From contig NZ_CABFKI010000003.1 in assembly GCF_901764995.1 (NCBI RefSeq), positions 141,083 through 205,082 of the forward strand: a DNA stretch of 64,000 bases, written 5' to 3'. Made by a program: the position numbers and the translations under genes. The stretch comes from Actinobacillus porcinus (GTDB taxonomy: Bacteria > Pseudomonadota > Gammaproteobacteria > Enterobacterales > Pasteurellaceae). Of the stretch, positions 21,725 through 32,519 are shown in pieces. A model generated the notes under the pieces. That model was not told the DNA's origin, ran no database searches, and was given only the letters and a program-made list of their open reading frames with translations. The first letter of the stretch is position 1, and every line of letters begins with the position of its first letter.

Positions 21725-23182
21725 ATGACAACTCAAACAAAACCAACAGTCGAAGTAAAACTCGGCTTTAAATGGCAAGGTTTGTTTCTTGCTATTTTAG
21801 TAGGATTGGCGATTTGGCTATGTCCAACGCCTGAAGGGCTTACCACAAAAGCTTGGGGAATGTTAGCGTTATTCGTGGCAACCATTGTGGCGATTATTGC
21901 GAAAGCAATGCCAATGGGGGCGGCAACCTTGGTGGCTTTAGTGGTGAGCGGTTTAACCGGATTGACGCCTATCTCAGCCAAACAAGGCGAGGTCGGAATG
22001 CTTTCAGGCTTCGCAAACGGTACGATTTGGCTTATCGGTATTGCGATGTTTTTGTCTCGTGCCGTAATTAAAACGGGATTAGGTAAACGTATCGCCCTTT
22101 ATTTTGTGGCACGCTTTGGTAAGAAAATGATGGGCGTGGCTTATGGTATGGCATTAGCCGATGTGGTGATTGGCCCGGGTATTCCATCTGCATCAGCACG
22201 TGGGGGCGGTATTATGTACCCGATTATGCAATCAATTGCAGATGCCTATGATTCAAAACCAGGTCCAACAGCACGCCGTGCAGGCGCGTTTTTAGCTATT
22301 GCCGTATCACAAATTGATACCATTGTATGTACTATGTTCTTAACAGCGATGGCGGGGAACCCGTTAATTGCTGAGTTAGCCAAAGGGCAAGGCGTAGAGA
22401 TCACCTGGATGACATGGTTCTTAGGTGCCATTGTTCCTGGGGTGATCAGCTTGATTGTATTGCCTTATTTTGTGTATTTAATTTATCCACCAGAGCTAAA
22501 AGATACGCCTAAAATGGCTGAAATGGCACGTGATGAGTTAAAAAATATGGGGCCAATGAGTAAAGCAGAAATTATTCTTGCGTTAGATTTTGTTTTATTA
22601 TTATTCCTTTGGACAGTGGGGGATTTATTTTTCCATATTCCTGCTACGGTTTCTGCCTTTATTGGATTAGTGATTTTGTTATTCACTAACATTATGACGT
22701 GGAAGAATATTATTGAAGAAACAACCGCTTGGGATACGATGTTCTGGTTTGCGGTGTTAGTCATGATGGCAAACGCACTCAATAAATACGGTGCAATTAC
22801 GTGGGTATCAAACCATATTGCTGGATCCGTTGGCGCATTTAGTTGGCCGGTAGCCTTTTCAATTTTAGTTCTCGTCTATTTCTATACACGCTATTTCTTC
22901 GCTTCTGCAATGGCGCATATTTCCGCCATGTATTTAGCTTTCTTAGCAGCGGCGATTGCCGTGGGAACACCACCGATGATCGCGGCAATTGGTTTAGGTT
23001 ATACATCAACCTTATCAATGAGTTTAACGCAATATGCAGGTGGTCCCGGTCCGGCATTGTATGGTTCAGGTTATAACAGTACAGGACAATGGTGGGGAGT
23101 GAGCTTCATTGCATCCATTGCTTCACTTGTCATTTGGTTTGGTGTGGGTGGTGTTTGGATGAAATTATTAGGTTGGTGGTAA
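21725..23182 (+). CDS. DASS-family anion/dicarboxylate (citrate-type) transporter
   Basis: 485 residues, about 12 hydrophobic segments. Family features include GIPSASARGGGIMYPIMQSIADAY and the C-terminal half repeat around TLSMSLTQYAGGPGPALYGSGYNS, like CitT/TtdT/SodiT proteins. Such carriers take up or exchange di- and tricarboxylates such as succinate, tartrate, citrate or 2-oxoglutarate; the exact substrate is unknown. Strong ribosome site CGGAG before the ATG. No adjacent citrate lyase or tartrate dehydratase genes to pin the substrate. Confidence 0.85.
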   Translation: MTTQTKPTVEVKLGFKWQGLFLAILVGLAIWLCPTPEGLTTKAWGMLALFVATIVAIIAKAMPMGAATLVALVVSGLTGLTPISAKQGEVGMLSGFANGTIWLIGIAMFLSRAVIKTGLGKRIALYFVARFGKKMMGVAYGMALADVVIGPGIPSASARGGGIMYPIMQSIADAYDSKPGPTARRAGAFLAIAVSQIDTIVCTMFLTAMAGNPLIAELAKGQGVEITWMTWFLGAIVPGVISLIVLPYFVYLIYPPELKDTPKMAEMARDELKNMGPMSKAEIILALDFVLLLFLWTVGDLFFHIPATVSAFIGLVILLFTNIMTWKNIIEETTAWDTMFWFAVLVMMANALNKYGAITWVSNHIAGSVGAFSWPVAFSILVLVYFYTRYFFASAMAHISAMYLAFLAAAIAVGTPPMIAAIGLGYTSTLSMSLTQYAGGPGPALYGSGYNSTGQWWGVSFIASIASLVIWFGVGGVWMKLLGWW

Positions 23183-23183
23183 T

Positions 23184-23441
23184 TTAAAGCTCCAACTCTA
23201 AATCACTCTCAACCTGACAACAACAAAGCAAAATTTCGTTAGGGTTAATAAAGGCAAGGGGTAATTCTTTATAAGAAACCTTGCCTTTTTTTATTTTGAC
23301 ACGACAAGAACCGCAATAGCCGCTACGGCATTGGTATTCGTGATGTATGCCGTGGTTTTCCAAACTTTCCAGCAATGAAGTGCGGTTGGAATGGGCAATA
23401 TTTTGTGCTGACTGTGTTAAGGTGATTTGATAGATTTTCAT
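23184..23441 (-). CDS. yfaE: 2Fe-2S ferredoxin YfaE (class I RNR cofactor maintenance)
   Basis: 85 residues from MKIYQITLTQ; the longer frame begins at an unlikely upstream codon. Plant-type [2Fe-2S] ligands: CRSGYCGSC (Cx4Cx2C) and the fourth Cys in LLCCCQ. In E. coli YfaE maintains the diferric-tyrosyl cofactor of NrdB. It sits just downstream of nrdB, but an uptake-signal hairpin between them may lower read-through. Confidence 0.92.
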   Translation of the reverse strand: MKIYQITLTQSAQNIAHSNRTSLLESLENHGIHHEYQCRSGYCGSCRVKIKKGKVSYKELPLAFINPNEILLCCCQVESDLELEL

Positions 23442-23458
23442 TTTTTCCCGAAAATAAA

Positions 23459-23497
23459 AAGTGCGGTCAAAAAATATCAAGATTTTTAACCGCACTT
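23459..23497 (-). terminator. Uptake-signal hairpin between nrdB and yfaE
   Basis: Arms aagtgcggt and accgcactt around a 21-base loop, with a T-run on the minus strand after the stem. Confidence 0.6.
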
Positions 23498-23510
23498 CGC
23501 TTAATGGTTA

Positions 23511-24641
23511 TTACAAGTCAAAGTCGCCGAAATCACTCGTATCGACTTTTGAGTCAATTTGACCCACAAGATAAGAACTTACTTCAACTTCTTGTGGTGC
23601 AACCTGTACATTGTCCGATACCAACCACGCATTAATCCAAGGAATTGGGTTGGAGCGTGCTTGGAATGGCAATGGTAAGCCTACCGCTTGCATACGGATA
23701 TTGGTGATATATTCTACATATTGCACCAAAATATCTTTATTCAAACCGATCATGGAACCATCTTTAAATAAATAATCTGCCCAAGCTTTTTCTTGTTCCG
23801 CAGCAGCAACAAATAAATCGTAGGCTTCTTGTTTACATTCTTCTGCAATTTCTGCCATTTCAGGATCGTCTTGACCTGCTGCCATAATATTCAAAATATG
23901 CTGTGTACCTGTTAAATGTAAGGCTTCATCACGGGCGATAAATTTAATGATTTTCGCATTACCTTCCATTAATTGACGTTCAGCAAAAGCAAAAGAACAA
24001 GCAAAGGAAACATAGAAACGAATAGCTTCCAGTGCATTAACGCTCATTAAGCAAAGATAAAGTTGCTTTTTCAAATTACGTAATGAAACCACACATTCTT
24101 TGCCATCCACGGTATAAGTGCCTTCGCCATATAAGCCATAAAGTTGGCTGTCGCGAATTAATTCATCGTAGTAACGCGAAATATCTTTTGCGCGTTTGAT
24201 GATTTCTTCATTGGTAACAATATCATCAAAAACAATAGAGGGATCGTTAACGATATTACGGATAATATGGGTGTATGAACGGCTGTGGATCGTTTCACTA
24301 AACGTCCAAGTTTCGATCCAAGTTTCTAATTCAGGAATAGAAACCAAAGGTAATAACGCTACGTTCGGGCTACGGCCTTGAATAGAATCTAACAGAGTTT
24401 GGTATTTTAAGTTACTGATAAAAATATGTTTTTCGTGTTCAGGCAAGGCAGCGTAGTCAATGCGGTCTTGTGAAACATCCACTTCTTCCGGTCGCCAGAA
24501 AAAAGAAAGTTGCTTTTCGATTAGCTTTTCAAAGGTTTCATATTTTTGTTGATCGTAACGGGCAACGTTAACATTTTGACCAAAGAACATCGGTTCTTTG
24601 AGTTGATCGTTTTTGGTTTGGGAGAAAGTTGTATATGCCAT
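23511..24641 (-). CDS. nrdB: Ribonucleoside-diphosphate reductase class Ia subunit beta
   Basis: 376 residues. Carries the diiron centre and the tyrosyl radical used by NrdA to reduce ribonucleotides. The segment [15 protein letters not shown] holds the iron ligands Glu and His and the radical Tyr with E. coli spacing; [17 protein letters not shown] holds the later Glu/His pair; the C-terminal [11 protein letters not shown] is the NrdA-docking tail. nrdA, usually directly upstream, is not here: the upstream neighbour is hemL. Confidence 0.96.
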   Translation of the reverse strand: MAYTTFSQTKNDQLKEPMFFGQNVNVARYDQQKYETFEKLIEKQLSFFWRPEEVDVSQDRIDYAALPEHEKHIFISNLKYQTLLDSIQGRSPNVALLPLVSIPELETWIETWTFSETIHSRSYTHIIRNIVNDPSIVFDDIVTNEEIIKRAKDISRYYDELIRDSQLYGLYGEGTYTVDGKECVVSLRNLKKQLYLCLMSVNALEAIRFYVSFACSFAFAERQLMEGNAKIIKFIARDEALHLTGTQHILNIMAAGQDDPEMAEIAEECKQEAYDLFVAAAEQEKAWADYLFKDGSMIGLNKDILVQYVEYITNIRMQAVGLPLPFQARSNPIPWINAWLVSDNVQVAPQEVEVSSYLVGQIDSKVDTSDFGDFDL

Positions 24642-24733
24642 AAAAATCTCGTGATTAATGAAATAGAGTAAAAGTATTTTACCTAATTATTTCTATTTTT
24701 GACAAAGGTTTAATTTAAATTCAGATTTTTGTA

Positions 24734-24756
24734 GGGACAGGGTTTATCCCTGTCCC
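24734..24756. repeat. GGGACAGGG palindrome downstream of hemL
   Basis: gggacaggg-tttat-ccctgtccc perfect 9-bp stem preceded by GTA. It resembles dispersed repeats with the wording 'GTAGGGACAGGG...'; it may fold back the hemL message end. Confidence 0.5.
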
Positions 24757-24775
24757 AATGCGTGGGATTTTTTGT

Positions 24776-26056
24776 TTATAACTGTCCAAAAGCAATATCC
24801 GCCGCCGCTAAAGTGCGGTCGATATCTTCGTCAGAATGTGCAAGAGACATAAATCCTGCTTCAAAGGCGGATGGTGCAAGATAAACGCCTTGTTCTAACA
24901 TTAAATGGAAGAATCGGTTGAATTTTGCCGCATCACATTTCATCACTTCTTGGAAATTTTTGACCGCACTTTGTTCTGTAAAGAATAAACCAAACATACC
25001 GCCCACATATTGCACACAAAGCGGTACATTATGTTTATCTGCTAAAGTTTTTAAGCCTTCTGCGAGTTTTTGAGTTTTAGTCGCTAAGATTTCTTCATTA
25101 CCTTGTTTTGATAATTCTGTTAAACAAGCCAATCCTGCTGCCATGGCGATTGGATTACCTGATAGTGTGCCGGCTTGATAAACAGGCCCTGTTGGTGCAA
25201 TGTATTCCATAATTTCACGTTTACCGCCAAATGCCCCCACAGGCATACCGCCGCCAATAATTTTACCTAAGCAGGTTAAATCCGGTGTAACACCATAATA
25301 AGATTGCGCACCACCAAGGGCAACGCGGAAACCGGTCATGACTTCGTCAATAATAAAGACCGCACCATATTGGGTACAAAGCTCACGCAACCCTTGTAAA
25401 AAGCCTTCTTGTGGTGGAATACAGTTCATATTGCCGGCAACAGGCTCAACAATTAAACAAGCGATTTCCGTTGGATATTGTTCAAAGGCTTGTTTAACGG
25501 AGTTTAAATCGTTATAAGTACAGGTTAAGGTATGTTTAGCAAAATCTGCCGGCACCCCCGGTCCGCTTGGTTGCCCCAGTGTTAATGCGCCGGAGCCGGC
25601 TTTGACGAGTAAGCTATCTGAATGGCCGTGATAGCAGCCTTCAAATTTAATGATTTTATCACGTTTGGTATAACCACGCGCTAAACGAATGGCAGACATG
25701 GTTGCTTCTGTGCCGGAACTCACCATACGTACCATTTCAATGGATGGCACTAATTGGCAAACTAATTCCGCTAAGGTAATTTCGCCTTCTGTTGGGGCAC
25801 CAAAACTTAAACCATTGGGTACAGCTTGTAATACGGCCTCAATAATGGCAGGGTGATTATGCCCCAATACCATAGGCCCCCAAGAGCCGACATAATCAAT
25901 ATATTGTTTTCCATCGGTATCCGAAATATAAGCACCGGCCGCTTTTTGAATAAATACAGGGGTGCCGCCTACGCCTTTGAAAGCACGAACAGGTGAATTT
26001 ACACCACCAGGAATAACTTGTTGAGCACGATTAAAAAGTGCGGTCGAATTTGACAT
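24776..26056 (-). CDS. hemL: Glutamate-1-semialdehyde 2,1-aminomutase
   Basis: 426 residues. PLP/PMP enzyme making 5-aminolevulinate in the C5 heme pathway. Motifs [30 protein letters not shown] and [17 protein letters not shown] (Schiff-base Lys). Start codon overlaps an uptake signal (gtgcggtcgaatttgac). Its presence shows the C5 branch is retained even though some Haemophilus relatives need external hemin because later genes are lost; that cannot be judged here. Confidence 0.96.
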   Translation of the reverse strand: MSNSTALFNRAQQVIPGGVNSPVRAFKGVGGTPVFIQKAAGAYISDTDGKQYIDYVGSWGPMVLGHNHPAIIEAVLQAVPNGLSFGAPTEGEITLAELVCQLVPSIEMVRMVSSGTEATMSAIRLARGYTKRDKIIKFEGCYHGHSDSLLVKAGSGALTLGQPSGPGVPADFAKHTLTCTYNDLNSVKQAFEQYPTEIACLIVEPVAGNMNCIPPQEGFLQGLRELCTQYGAVFIIDEVMTGFRVALGGAQSYYGVTPDLTCLGKIIGGGMPVGAFGGKREIMEYIAPTGPVYQAGTLSGNPIAMAAGLACLTELSKQGNEEILATKTQKLAEGLKTLADKHNVPLCVQYVGGMFGLFFTEQSAVKNFQEVMKCDAAKFNRFFHLMLEQGVYLAPSAFEAGFMSLAHSDEDIDRTLAAADIAFGQL

Positions 26057-26185
26057 GATTTTTTTCCAAATTTTTTGCTAAAAGTCCGTCTATTGTACTC
26101 TAAAAATCCATATCTTAAAATGCTACTTTATGGTATGCTTTTGCACGTTTTATCAAACAAATCACTTCTAAAATAAGGCATTAAA

Positions 26186-27262
26186 ATGTTGTGGCTTAGT
26201 TTTATTTTTACCTTCATTGTTTCTTTCTTGACCATTGTGGCGATGCGCCCCGTGGCGGAAAAAATAGGCTTAGTGGATAAACCGAATTATCGTAAACGTC
26301 ACCAAGGTGCTATCCCCTTGCTGGGCGGTGTTTCATTATTTATGGGCAACCTGTGCTTCTATATTTTCCAATGGGATCAGATGCGTTTGCCTTGGCTATA
26401 TTTATTTTCGTTAACCGTATTGCTGATTATTGGTTTATTGGATGACCGTTTTGACCTGAGTGCGGCTTTGCGCGCAGTGATTCAAGCTGGTTTGTCTGTT
26501 GCGATGATTTATTTTGGTAAATTATCCCTTGATAATTTAGGACAAATTATCGGACCATTCCAAGTGACGCTTGGTGGTGTAGGGTTTGTGATTACCGTAT
26601 TGGCGACCATTGCTGTCATTAACGCTTTCAATATGATTGACGGTATAGACGGATTACTTGGCGGGTTATCGAGTGTAGGTTTTGCTGCAATGGGTATTTT
26701 GTTAATTATGGACAATCAATGGGATTTAGCCGTTTGGTGTTTTGCGTTAATCGTGGCGTTAATTCCTTATTCGATGTTTAACTTGTGTATCCCTTTCGGT
26801 AAACAATTCAAAATTTTTATGGGTGATAGCGGTAGCACACTAATCGGTTTCACTATGATTTGGATTTTGCTATTAAGCACTCAAGGGCATGGTCATCCAA
26901 TGAATCCCGTCACAGCGTTATGGATTATTGCTATCCCTCTAATTGATATGATCGCCGTAATTTACCGCCGCGTACGCAAAGGCAAAAGCCCATTTAAACC
27001 CGACCGTTTACACGTTCATCATTTAATGGTTCGCGCAGGGTTAACCTCACGTCAGGCTTTTCTTGCTATTACCGCATTTGCCGCACTATGCGCCACTTTT
27101 GGTATTTTGGGCGAAGTGTTTTATGTGAACGAATGGATCATGTTTGGTGCATTTATTCTGTTATTTTTCTTATATCTTTATTCCATCACAAGAGCATGGC
27201 GCGTAACGCGGTTTATCCGCCGAATGAAACGCCGAGCATCACGTAAGAAAGCCATTCAATAA
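26186..27262 (+). CDS. wecA: Undecaprenyl-phosphate GlcNAc-1-phosphate transferase WecA
   Basis: 358 residues, about 11 membrane helices. Puts GlcNAc-1-phosphate on undecaprenyl phosphate, starting O-antigen/ECA-type glycans. Catalytic motifs: LLDDRFD, NAFNMIDGIDGLLGG, FMGDSGSTLIGF and the basic loop RLHVHHLMVR. Monocistronic, between the hemL promoter region and its own terminator. It could feed lipooligosaccharide extension rather than the Kdo-linked capsule coded later in the window. Confidence 0.93.
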   Translation: MLWLSFIFTFIVSFLTIVAMRPVAEKIGLVDKPNYRKRHQGAIPLLGGVSLFMGNLCFYIFQWDQMRLPWLYLFSLTVLLIIGLLDDRFDLSAALRAVIQAGLSVAMIYFGKLSLDNLGQIIGPFQVTLGGVGFVITVLATIAVINAFNMIDGIDGLLGGLSSVGFAAMGILLIMDNQWDLAVWCFALIVALIPYSMFNLCIPFGKQFKIFMGDSGSTLIGFTMIWILLLSTQGHGHPMNPVTALWIIAIPLIDMIAVIYRRVRKGKSPFKPDRLHVHHLMVRAGLTSRQAFLAITAFAALCATFGILGEVFYVNEWIMFGAFILLFFLYLYSITRAWRVTRFIRRMKRRASRKKAIQ

Positions 27263-27267
27263 TCAAT

Positions 27268-27301
27268 AAAAAACGCTTAACCTGTTGGCTAAGCGTTTTT
27301 T
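27268..27301 (+). terminator. wecA terminator
   Basis: aaaaaacgctta / taagcgtttttt, perfect 12-bp stem; symmetrical and thus able to serve both strands. Confidence 0.88.
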
Positions 27302-27316
27302 GTATCCCATGTTCAA

Positions 27317-28255
27317 TTAGGCGTTATCGTCATTTTTAATATTGGAGAAAATATTCGCTAAAATTGGGCCTGATACATTGTGCCAGAAACTAAATACTGC
27401 ACTTGGCACCGCGGCAATCGGGTTGAAGTGTGCCGCAGCCAGTGCTGCACCTAAGCCTGAGTTTTGCATTCCGACTTCAATAGAAACTGCTTTGCTGTCA
27501 GCAATATTTAGCCCTAATAATTTTGCCGCAAAGAATCCTACCAAATAACCTAAGCAGTTATGCAATACCACAACACCAAAGATTAATAAGCCTGATTCCA
27601 CAATTTTATCTTTACTTACGGCAACCACTGCTGCCAAGATTAACACAATGGAAATAACCGATAACAATGGCATTGTTTGACTGATTTCAGATATTTGTTT
27701 TTTGAATAAGGCACGAACGACTAATCCTAAGAAAATTGGGAAGAGTACCATTTTTAATACGGAAATAAACATTCCGGCAGCGTCAATTTCTAACCATTGG
27801 CTTGCTAAAAGGTAAAAAATAACCGGCGTTAATAGCGGCGCAAGTAGTGTAGAAATCGTTGTACAAGCCACAGAAAGTGCGGTGTTTCCTTTAGCCAAAT
27901 AGGTCATCACATTTGATGATGTGCCACCGGGGCATGAGCCCACTAAAATTACCCCAATCGCGAGATCTGCCGGTAAGTTAAAACATTTCGCTAAAGCAAA
28001 GGCGATGGCCGGCATAATCACAAATTGTCCGACAACACCAATAATCACGGATTTAGGGTGCTTGAAGACTTCACCAAAATCGTTAAAGGTCAGCGTAATT
28101 CCCATACCAAACATCACAATGCCCAGTAAATAAGGGATATAAGGGGCAAATTGTTTGTAGGTGTCTGGAAACTGAAACGCAAGATAAGCAAATAACAGCA
28201 CCCAAAGCGCAAAGGTTTTGCTGGCAAACTGGGTGATTTTTAATAAGGTTTGCAT
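27317..28255 (-). CDS. Bile acid:sodium symporter (BASS) family transporter
   Basis: 312 residues, about nine or ten hydrophobic helices. Diagnostic stretch [27 protein letters not shown] and the second crossing motif [18 protein letters not shown] are typical of BASS carriers. Bacterial members carry pantoate, 2-keto acids or steroids with Na+; substrate here unknown. Ends a few bases after the shared wecA terminator. Confidence 0.87.
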   Translation of the reverse strand: MQTLLKITQFASKTFALWVLLFAYLAFQFPDTYKQFAPYIPYLLGIVMFGMGITLTFNDFGEVFKHPKSVIIGVVGQFVIMPAIAFALAKCFNLPADLAIGVILVGSCPGGTSSNVMTYLAKGNTALSVACTTISTLLAPLLTPVIFYLLASQWLEIDAAGMFISVLKMVLFPIFLGLVVRALFKKQISEISQTMPLLSVISIVLILAAVVAVSKDKIVESGLLIFGVVVLHNCLGYLVGFFAAKLLGLNIADSKAVSIEVGMQNSGLGAALAAAHFNPIAAVPSAVFSFWHNVSGPILANIFSNIKNDDNA

Positions 28256-28356
28256 AGAGTAGTCCTATATTTAAAGTGAGAAAAGGAGAGTTAAAATAGC
28301 ATACTTCTTAGCTAATAAAAAGTGCGGTGAAAATAAGACGATTTTTCCAAAAATAA

Positions 28357-28380
28357 AGGACGGATATATCGCTCCGTCCT
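28357..28380 (-). terminator. pgsA terminator
   Basis: aggacgga / tccgtcct stem, T-rich downstream on the minus strand. Confidence 0.8.
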
Positions 28381-28395
28381 ATAAAACCAGCTAAG

Positions 28396-28950
28396 TTAAT
28401 TGAGATCGTCTAAGAGCGATCCTTTTGCGGCTTTTAAGTATTGCACCATTGACCAAACCGTCAATATTGCCGCGATGTAAAGCAAAATAAAACCTGTAAT
28501 TTCCATCCAAGGGGCTTGTCGCCAAAGTAATCCACCTAGTGCGAGCATTTGCGCAGTCGTTTTGACCTTGCCAATCCAAGAGACGGCAACGGTTGTGCGG
28601 CTGCCAATTTCTGCCATCCATTCGCGTAGTGCGGAAATAATAATTTCTCGCGCAATCATGACGATAGCAGGTATCGTCACCCAGAAAGCATGATAATATT
28701 CCACAATCAAGACCAACGCCGCTGCCACAATGACTTTATCTGCAACAGGGTCTAAGAATGCCCCAAATCTGGTTGTTTGTTTCCATTTTCTGGCAAGATA
28801 ACCATCAAACCAGTCCGTCACTGAGGCGACAAAAAATATTGCCGTTGCCGCAAAAGGCGACCAAGTGACAGGCAAATAAAATGCAATGATAAAAAAAGGA
28901 ATCAGTATCACACGGAATAGGGTAAGAAATGTTGGAAAATTCAGCTTCAT
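28396..28950 (-). CDS. pgsA: CDP-diacylglycerol--glycerol-3-phosphate 3-phosphatidyltransferase
   Basis: 184 residues starting at [14 protein letters not shown], the usual PgsA beginning; the frame continues 11 codons upstream but that is not conserved. CDP-alcohol phosphotransferase motif in [27 protein letters not shown] (D-G-x2-A-R-x8-G-x3-D-x3-D). Makes phosphatidylglycerophosphate, the substrate of PgpA encoded at 19596. Confidence 0.95.
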   Translation of the reverse strand: MKLNFPTFLTLFRVILIPFFIIAFYLPVTWSPFAATAIFFVASVTDWFDGYLARKWKQTTRFGAFLDPVADKVIVAAALVLIVEYYHAFWVTIPAIVMIAREIIISALREWMAEIGSRTTVAVSWIGKVKTTAQMLALGGLLWRQAPWMEITGFILLYIAAILTVWSMVQYLKAAKGSLLDDLN

Positions 28951-29043
28951 AATGAAATGCCATATTAAGTCAGGTTGCGACATTTTAAACGATATTTTGT
29001 TCGTTGAGAATGTTCTTTAACTAACTTTACAAAACAATAAAAA

Positions 29044-29063
29044 AAGCACGCCGAAACGTGCTT
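29044..29063 (-). terminator. ilvE terminator
   Basis: aagcacg / cgtgctt stem with a short loop and a T7 run on the minus strand. Confidence 0.8.
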
Positions 29064-29073
29064 ATCAAAATAA

Positions 29074-30105
29074 TTATTCTACTTTAACGATCCAACCTTC
29101 AGGCGCAGGTTTGTCACCAAATTGGATACCCGTAAGTTCTTCGTAAAGTTTACGTGTAATAGGGCCTACTTCTGTTTCTGAATAGAACACATGGAACTGA
29201 TCTTTGTGTTGAATACCGCCTACCGGTGTAATCACCGCAGCCGTACCACAAGCACCGGCTTCAACAAATTGATCTAGTTGATCAATATACACATCGCCTT
29301 CAATGGTTTCCATACCAAAGCGTTCTTTCGCGATATGTAAAAGCGAATATTTTGTAATGCTTGGTAAAATAGATTCAGAAATTGGCGTCACAAATTTATT
29401 GTCTTTGGTAATGGCAAAAAAGTTTGCTGCACCTACTTCTTCTATTTTAGTGTGTGTTTTTGGATCTAAATAAATTGCATCAGCAAATTTACGTGTAGCT
29501 GTGTCTTGCTCTGCTGCCAATTCATGTGGCAATAAGCTTGCCGCATAGTTACCGCCCACTTTTACGCCACCTGTACCCATCGGCGCCGCGCGGTCGTAAT
29601 CCGTGGTAATAAAGTTAGATGGTGCTAAACCACCTTTAAAATATGCTCCAACCGGGCAACAGAATACAGAGAAAATATATTCAGGCGCAGCTTTCACACC
29701 AATATTTTCACCCACACCAATTAAGAATGGGCGTAAGTATAAGGTCGCGCCAGAACCATATGGTCCTAACCATTCTTGGTTTGCTTTAACGACTTCAGTA
29801 CAAGCGCGGATAAATAATTCTGTAGGAACAGGTGCCATTAATAAACGTTCTGCGGTTTTTTGCATACGTTTTGCATTTTCGTGTGGACGGAATAAGTTAA
29901 TTGAACCATCTTTACAGCGGTAAGCTTTTAAGCCTTCAAAGCATTGTTGACCATAGTGAAGTGCGGTCGAACCTTCGTGAATATGTAATGTGCTATCTGT
30001 AGTGAGTTTGCCTTCATCCCATTTACCGTCTTTCCAATGAGCAATAAAGCGGAAATCGGTTTTAATATAACTAAAGCCAAGGTTGTTCCAATCAAGATCT
30101 TTCAT
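29074..30105 (-). CDS. ilvE: Branched-chain amino-acid aminotransferase
   Basis: 343 residues, fold-type IV PLP enzyme of the longer type. Last step in Leu, Ile and Val synthesis. PLP-Lys region [15 protein letters not shown], plus [25 protein letters not shown] and [14 protein letters not shown]. It lies about 120 bp downstream of the GcvB terminator and must have its own promoter in that gap, though GcvB-type read-through is possible. Confidence 0.95.
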   Translation of the reverse strand: MKDLDWNNLGFSYIKTDFRFIAHWKDGKWDEGKLTTDSTLHIHEGSTALHYGQQCFEGLKAYRCKDGSINLFRPHENAKRMQKTAERLLMAPVPTELFIRACTEVVKANQEWLGPYGSGATLYLRPFLIGVGENIGVKAAPEYIFSVFCCPVGAYFKGGLAPSNFITTDYDRAAPMGTGGVKVGGNYAASLLPHELAAEQDTATRKFADAIYLDPKTHTKIEEVGAANFFAITKDNKFVTPISESILPSITKYSLLHIAKERFGMETIEGDVYIDQLDQFVEAGACGTAAVITPVGGIQHKDQFHVFYSETEVGPITRKLYEELTGIQFGDKPAPEGWIVKVE

Positions 30106-30223
30106 TTTTATTCCTTACAACGTAATTTGAGTTTAAAAAACTTTATCAAATATACGCCATTCTGATGGGCTTGAAAACAATTATTTACGTTTTTTGCTTG
30201 GTATTATGATAGAATGCGGACAT

Positions 30224-30413
30224 AAAAAAACACCGTACAGAAAGTACGGTGTTTAGAACCCAAAATCAGGTCAAAAATATACAGGAAGTTAAATCGTTAT
30301 TTATTCAGGAAAATAAATAACGCTGTTTGGTTTCCCAAACAATATGCAAACACAACATAATACTTAACTAAGAATAAATTCTTAATCAATTAAGGAATTA
30401 CCAATCATTAAGT
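30224..30413 (-). ncRNA. gcvB: GcvB small regulatory RNA
   Basis: About 190-nt minus-strand RNA divergent from gcvA, as in E. coli. Matching elements: the GU-rich R1 target-binding stretch (GTTGTGTTTGCATATTG, within 30336-30358), the R2-like ACTTCCTGTATATTT (30275-30289; E. coli has ACTTCCTGTACATTT), a hairpin between them (cgttatttatt / aataaataacg, 30294-30322), and the terminator ACACCGTAC-5 nt-GTACGGTGT plus T7 (30224-30254). The promoter is TTGTCT-17 bp-TATAAT. GcvB is Hfq-dependent and represses many amino-acid and peptide transporter mRNAs. Confidence 0.92.
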
Positions 30414-30421
30414 ATGCGAAT

Positions 30422-30450
30422 ATTATAGAAGTGCTGTTTGCAATAGACAA
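30422..30450 (-). promoter_or_regulatory. gcvB promoter
   Basis: -35 TTGTCT (30450-30445), 17-bp spacer, perfect -10 TATAAT (30427-30422); predicted start near 30413-30415. Confidence 0.8.
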
Positions 30451-30470
30451 GCTAGAAATACTTATGTGAT

Positions 30471-30489
30471 AGATTAGAAAAACTAATCT
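30471..30489. promoter_or_regulatory. Candidate GcvA operator
   Basis: AGATTAGaaaaaCTAATCT, a perfect 7-bp dyad with the CTAAT core known from E. coli GcvA sites. It lies between the gcvB promoter and gcvA, where a LysR-type regulator would control both. Confidence 0.65.
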
Positions 30490-30538
30490 GAAAGAAATCA
30501 ATTCATTATATAATAAAAAAATTTGAATGGAAAGAAAA

Positions 30539-31426
30539 ATGTTTAAACGTTTGCCACCCTTGAATTCATTGAAAGCTTTCGAACGCGCGGCAAGAAATTT
30601 AAGTTTTACTAAAGCGGCGGAAGAGCTTTATGTGACACAAGCAGCAGTGAGTCACCAAGTTAAATTATTAGAAGATTTTTTAGATGTCGAATTGTTTGTG
30701 CGCAAAAATCGTGCTCTTGAATTAACCCCGCAAGGTGAGCGTTATTATGCGGAAATTTCTCCGTTACTTTATCAAATTGCGGAAGCCACCCAAAAAATGC
30801 GTCAAAATCGACCGCACTTAACGGTCTGTGTGCCACAAACCTTTGCAAATCATTGGTTAGTGCCTCATTTGGGATCCTTTAATGCGCAATATCCTGAAAT
30901 TGATGTTCGCATTAAAGCCGCGGATCATGATGATAATCTGTTAAATGCAGATACAGATATAGCGGTATATTATGGCCGCGGCGATTGGAAAGATGTGCAT
31001 ATTGATGTCTTGTCATCTCAGCAACTCGTCATGCTTGCTTCACCTAAATTGCTAGAGAGTATTCCCGTTAATAGCAAAGAAGATTTACAAAAGCACCACT
31101 TAATCCATATTCACACTCGTGATAATTGGAAAATGATCGCTGATTATCTCAATATTACCTCGTTAGATACACAACAAGGGGTTGTATTTAGCCATACGTT
31201 TATGGGCTTGCAAGCCGCAATTCATGGGCAGGGTATTGTGATTGCCAACCGTATTTTAGCCCAACAAGAAATTGACTATGGACATTTACAAGTGGTTTTA
31301 CCAACTGAACTTAATGATCCCAAATCATTTTTTGTGGTGAGTGACATCAAAAATGATAATAAGCCCACGATTCGCGCGTTTCGCGAATGGATTTTAAAGA
31401 CGATGGAGCAGGATACGAATAAATGA
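30539..31426 (+). CDS. gcvA: LysR-type regulator GcvA
   Basis: 295 residues from [12 protein letters not shown]; an upstream ATG at 30527 is in frame, but GGAAAG at 30529-30534 suits the 30539 start and E. coli GcvA begins MSKRLPPLN. N-terminal winged HTH ([23 protein letters not shown]), C-terminal substrate domain with [10 protein letters not shown] and [14 protein letters not shown]. Regulates glycine cleavage and gcvB. rlmM overlaps the stop by 4 bp; the gcvA...rlmM neighbourhood also occurs in E. coli. Confidence 0.93.
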   Translation: MFKRLPPLNSLKAFERAARNLSFTKAAEELYVTQAAVSHQVKLLEDFLDVELFVRKNRALELTPQGERYYAEISPLLYQIAEATQKMRQNRPHLTVCVPQTFANHWLVPHLGSFNAQYPEIDVRIKAADHDDNLLNADTDIAVYYGRGDWKDVHIDVLSSQQLVMLASPKLLESIPVNSKEDLQKHHLIHIHTRDNWKMIADYLNITSLDTQQGVVFSHTFMGLQAAIHGQGIVIANRILAQQEIDYGHLQVVLPTELNDPKSFFVVSDIKNDNKPTIRAFREWILKTMEQDTNK

Positions 31427-32514
31427 ACAAATTAGCCTTATATTGTCGAATTGGTTTTGAAAAAGAAGTCGCCGCCGAAATCACGGATAAAGCCGCAGAA
31501 CGTGGTGTATTCGGGTTTGCGCGCGTTCAAGAAAATTCAGGTTATGTGATTTTTGAATGTTATCAAGCAGGGGAAGCGGATCGTCTTGCGCGCGAAATTC
31601 CGTTTAATCAACTTATCTTTGCGCGTCAAATGATAGTGGTTTCCGAGCTACTTAATGAATTATCACCTGAAGATCGTATTAGCCCTATTATTGCAAAACT
31701 TCAAGCAATTCAACCGCACTTAAATCTGAAGCAAAGCACGGAAATTTGGGTTGAAACGGCAGATACAAATGAAGCCAAAGAACGCTCAACCTTTTGTCGA
31801 AAATTTACTGTCCCTTTGCGCCAAGCAATGAAGAAACAAGGTTGGCTAGGGTTTAAAGAGACGAAAAAAAGTGGTATCACGTTGCATTGTTTCTTTGTGC
31901 AATCTAACGCCTGTTATGTCGGTTATTCTTACAATAACAACCACTCAGCACATTATATGGGGATTCCACGGTTAAAATTCCCTGCAGACGCGCCAAGCCG
32001 TTCAACTTTAAAATTAGATGATGCGATTTTGACCTTTATTCCAAAGGAAGAAGAAAGCAAGCGTTTTACAGAAAATATGACAGGAGTAGATCTAGGGGCT
32101 TGCCCTGGTGGTTGGACGTATCAATTAGTACGCCGTGGTTTATTTGTGTATGCCGTTGACCATGGAAAAATGGCAGCCAGCCTACATGACACAGGACGTA
32201 TTGAACATTGTCCCGAAGATGGCTTTAAATTTCAGCCACCAAAACGTAAGCGCGTGGATTGGTTGGTCTGCGATATGGTTGAACAACCAAGCCGTATTGC
32301 GGCATTAATGGCGAAATGGCTGATTAACGGTTGGTGTCGTGAAACCATCTTTAACCTAAAACTACCGATGAAAAAACGCTATGTGGAAGTACAGAGCTGT
32401 TTACAAAATCTTGCAGAGCAATTAGAACGTCACGGTTTGAAATTTCATCTCCAAGCGAAACATTTATATCATGACCGTGAAGAAATTACGGTGCATGTAC
32501 AAATTAAAGATTAA
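31423..32514 (+). CDS. rlmM: 23S rRNA (C2498-2'-O) methyltransferase RlmM
   Basis: 363 residues. THUMP-like N-terminal part, then a Rossmann SAM domain with [18 protein letters not shown]; catalytic residues of the K-D-K-E type are expected from D and K in this and the [10 protein letters not shown] segment. Coupled to gcvA by ATGA. Terminator at 32520-32543, shared with the convergent capsule strand. Confidence 0.94.
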   Translation: MNKLALYCRIGFEKEVAAEITDKAAERGVFGFARVQENSGYVIFECYQAGEADRLAREIPFNQLIFARQMIVVSELLNELSPEDRISPIIAKLQAIQPHLNLKQSTEIWVETADTNEAKERSTFCRKFTVPLRQAMKKQGWLGFKETKKSGITLHCFFVQSNACYVGYSYNNNHSAHYMGIPRLKFPADAPSRSTLKLDDAILTFIPKEEESKRFTENMTGVDLGACPGGWTYQLVRRGLFVYAVDHGKMAASLHDTGRIEHCPEDGFKFQPPKRKRVDWLVCDMVEQPSRIAALMAKWLINGWCRETIFNLKLPMKKRYVEVQSCLQNLAEQLERHGLKFHLQAKHLYHDREEITVHVQIKD

Positions 32515-32519
32515 CAATA

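Noticed and set aside
30302..30352. Leader peptide for ilvE attenuation
   Set aside because: A 17-codon frame exists on the minus strand but is not rich in Leu, Ile or Val; the region is explained by GcvB.
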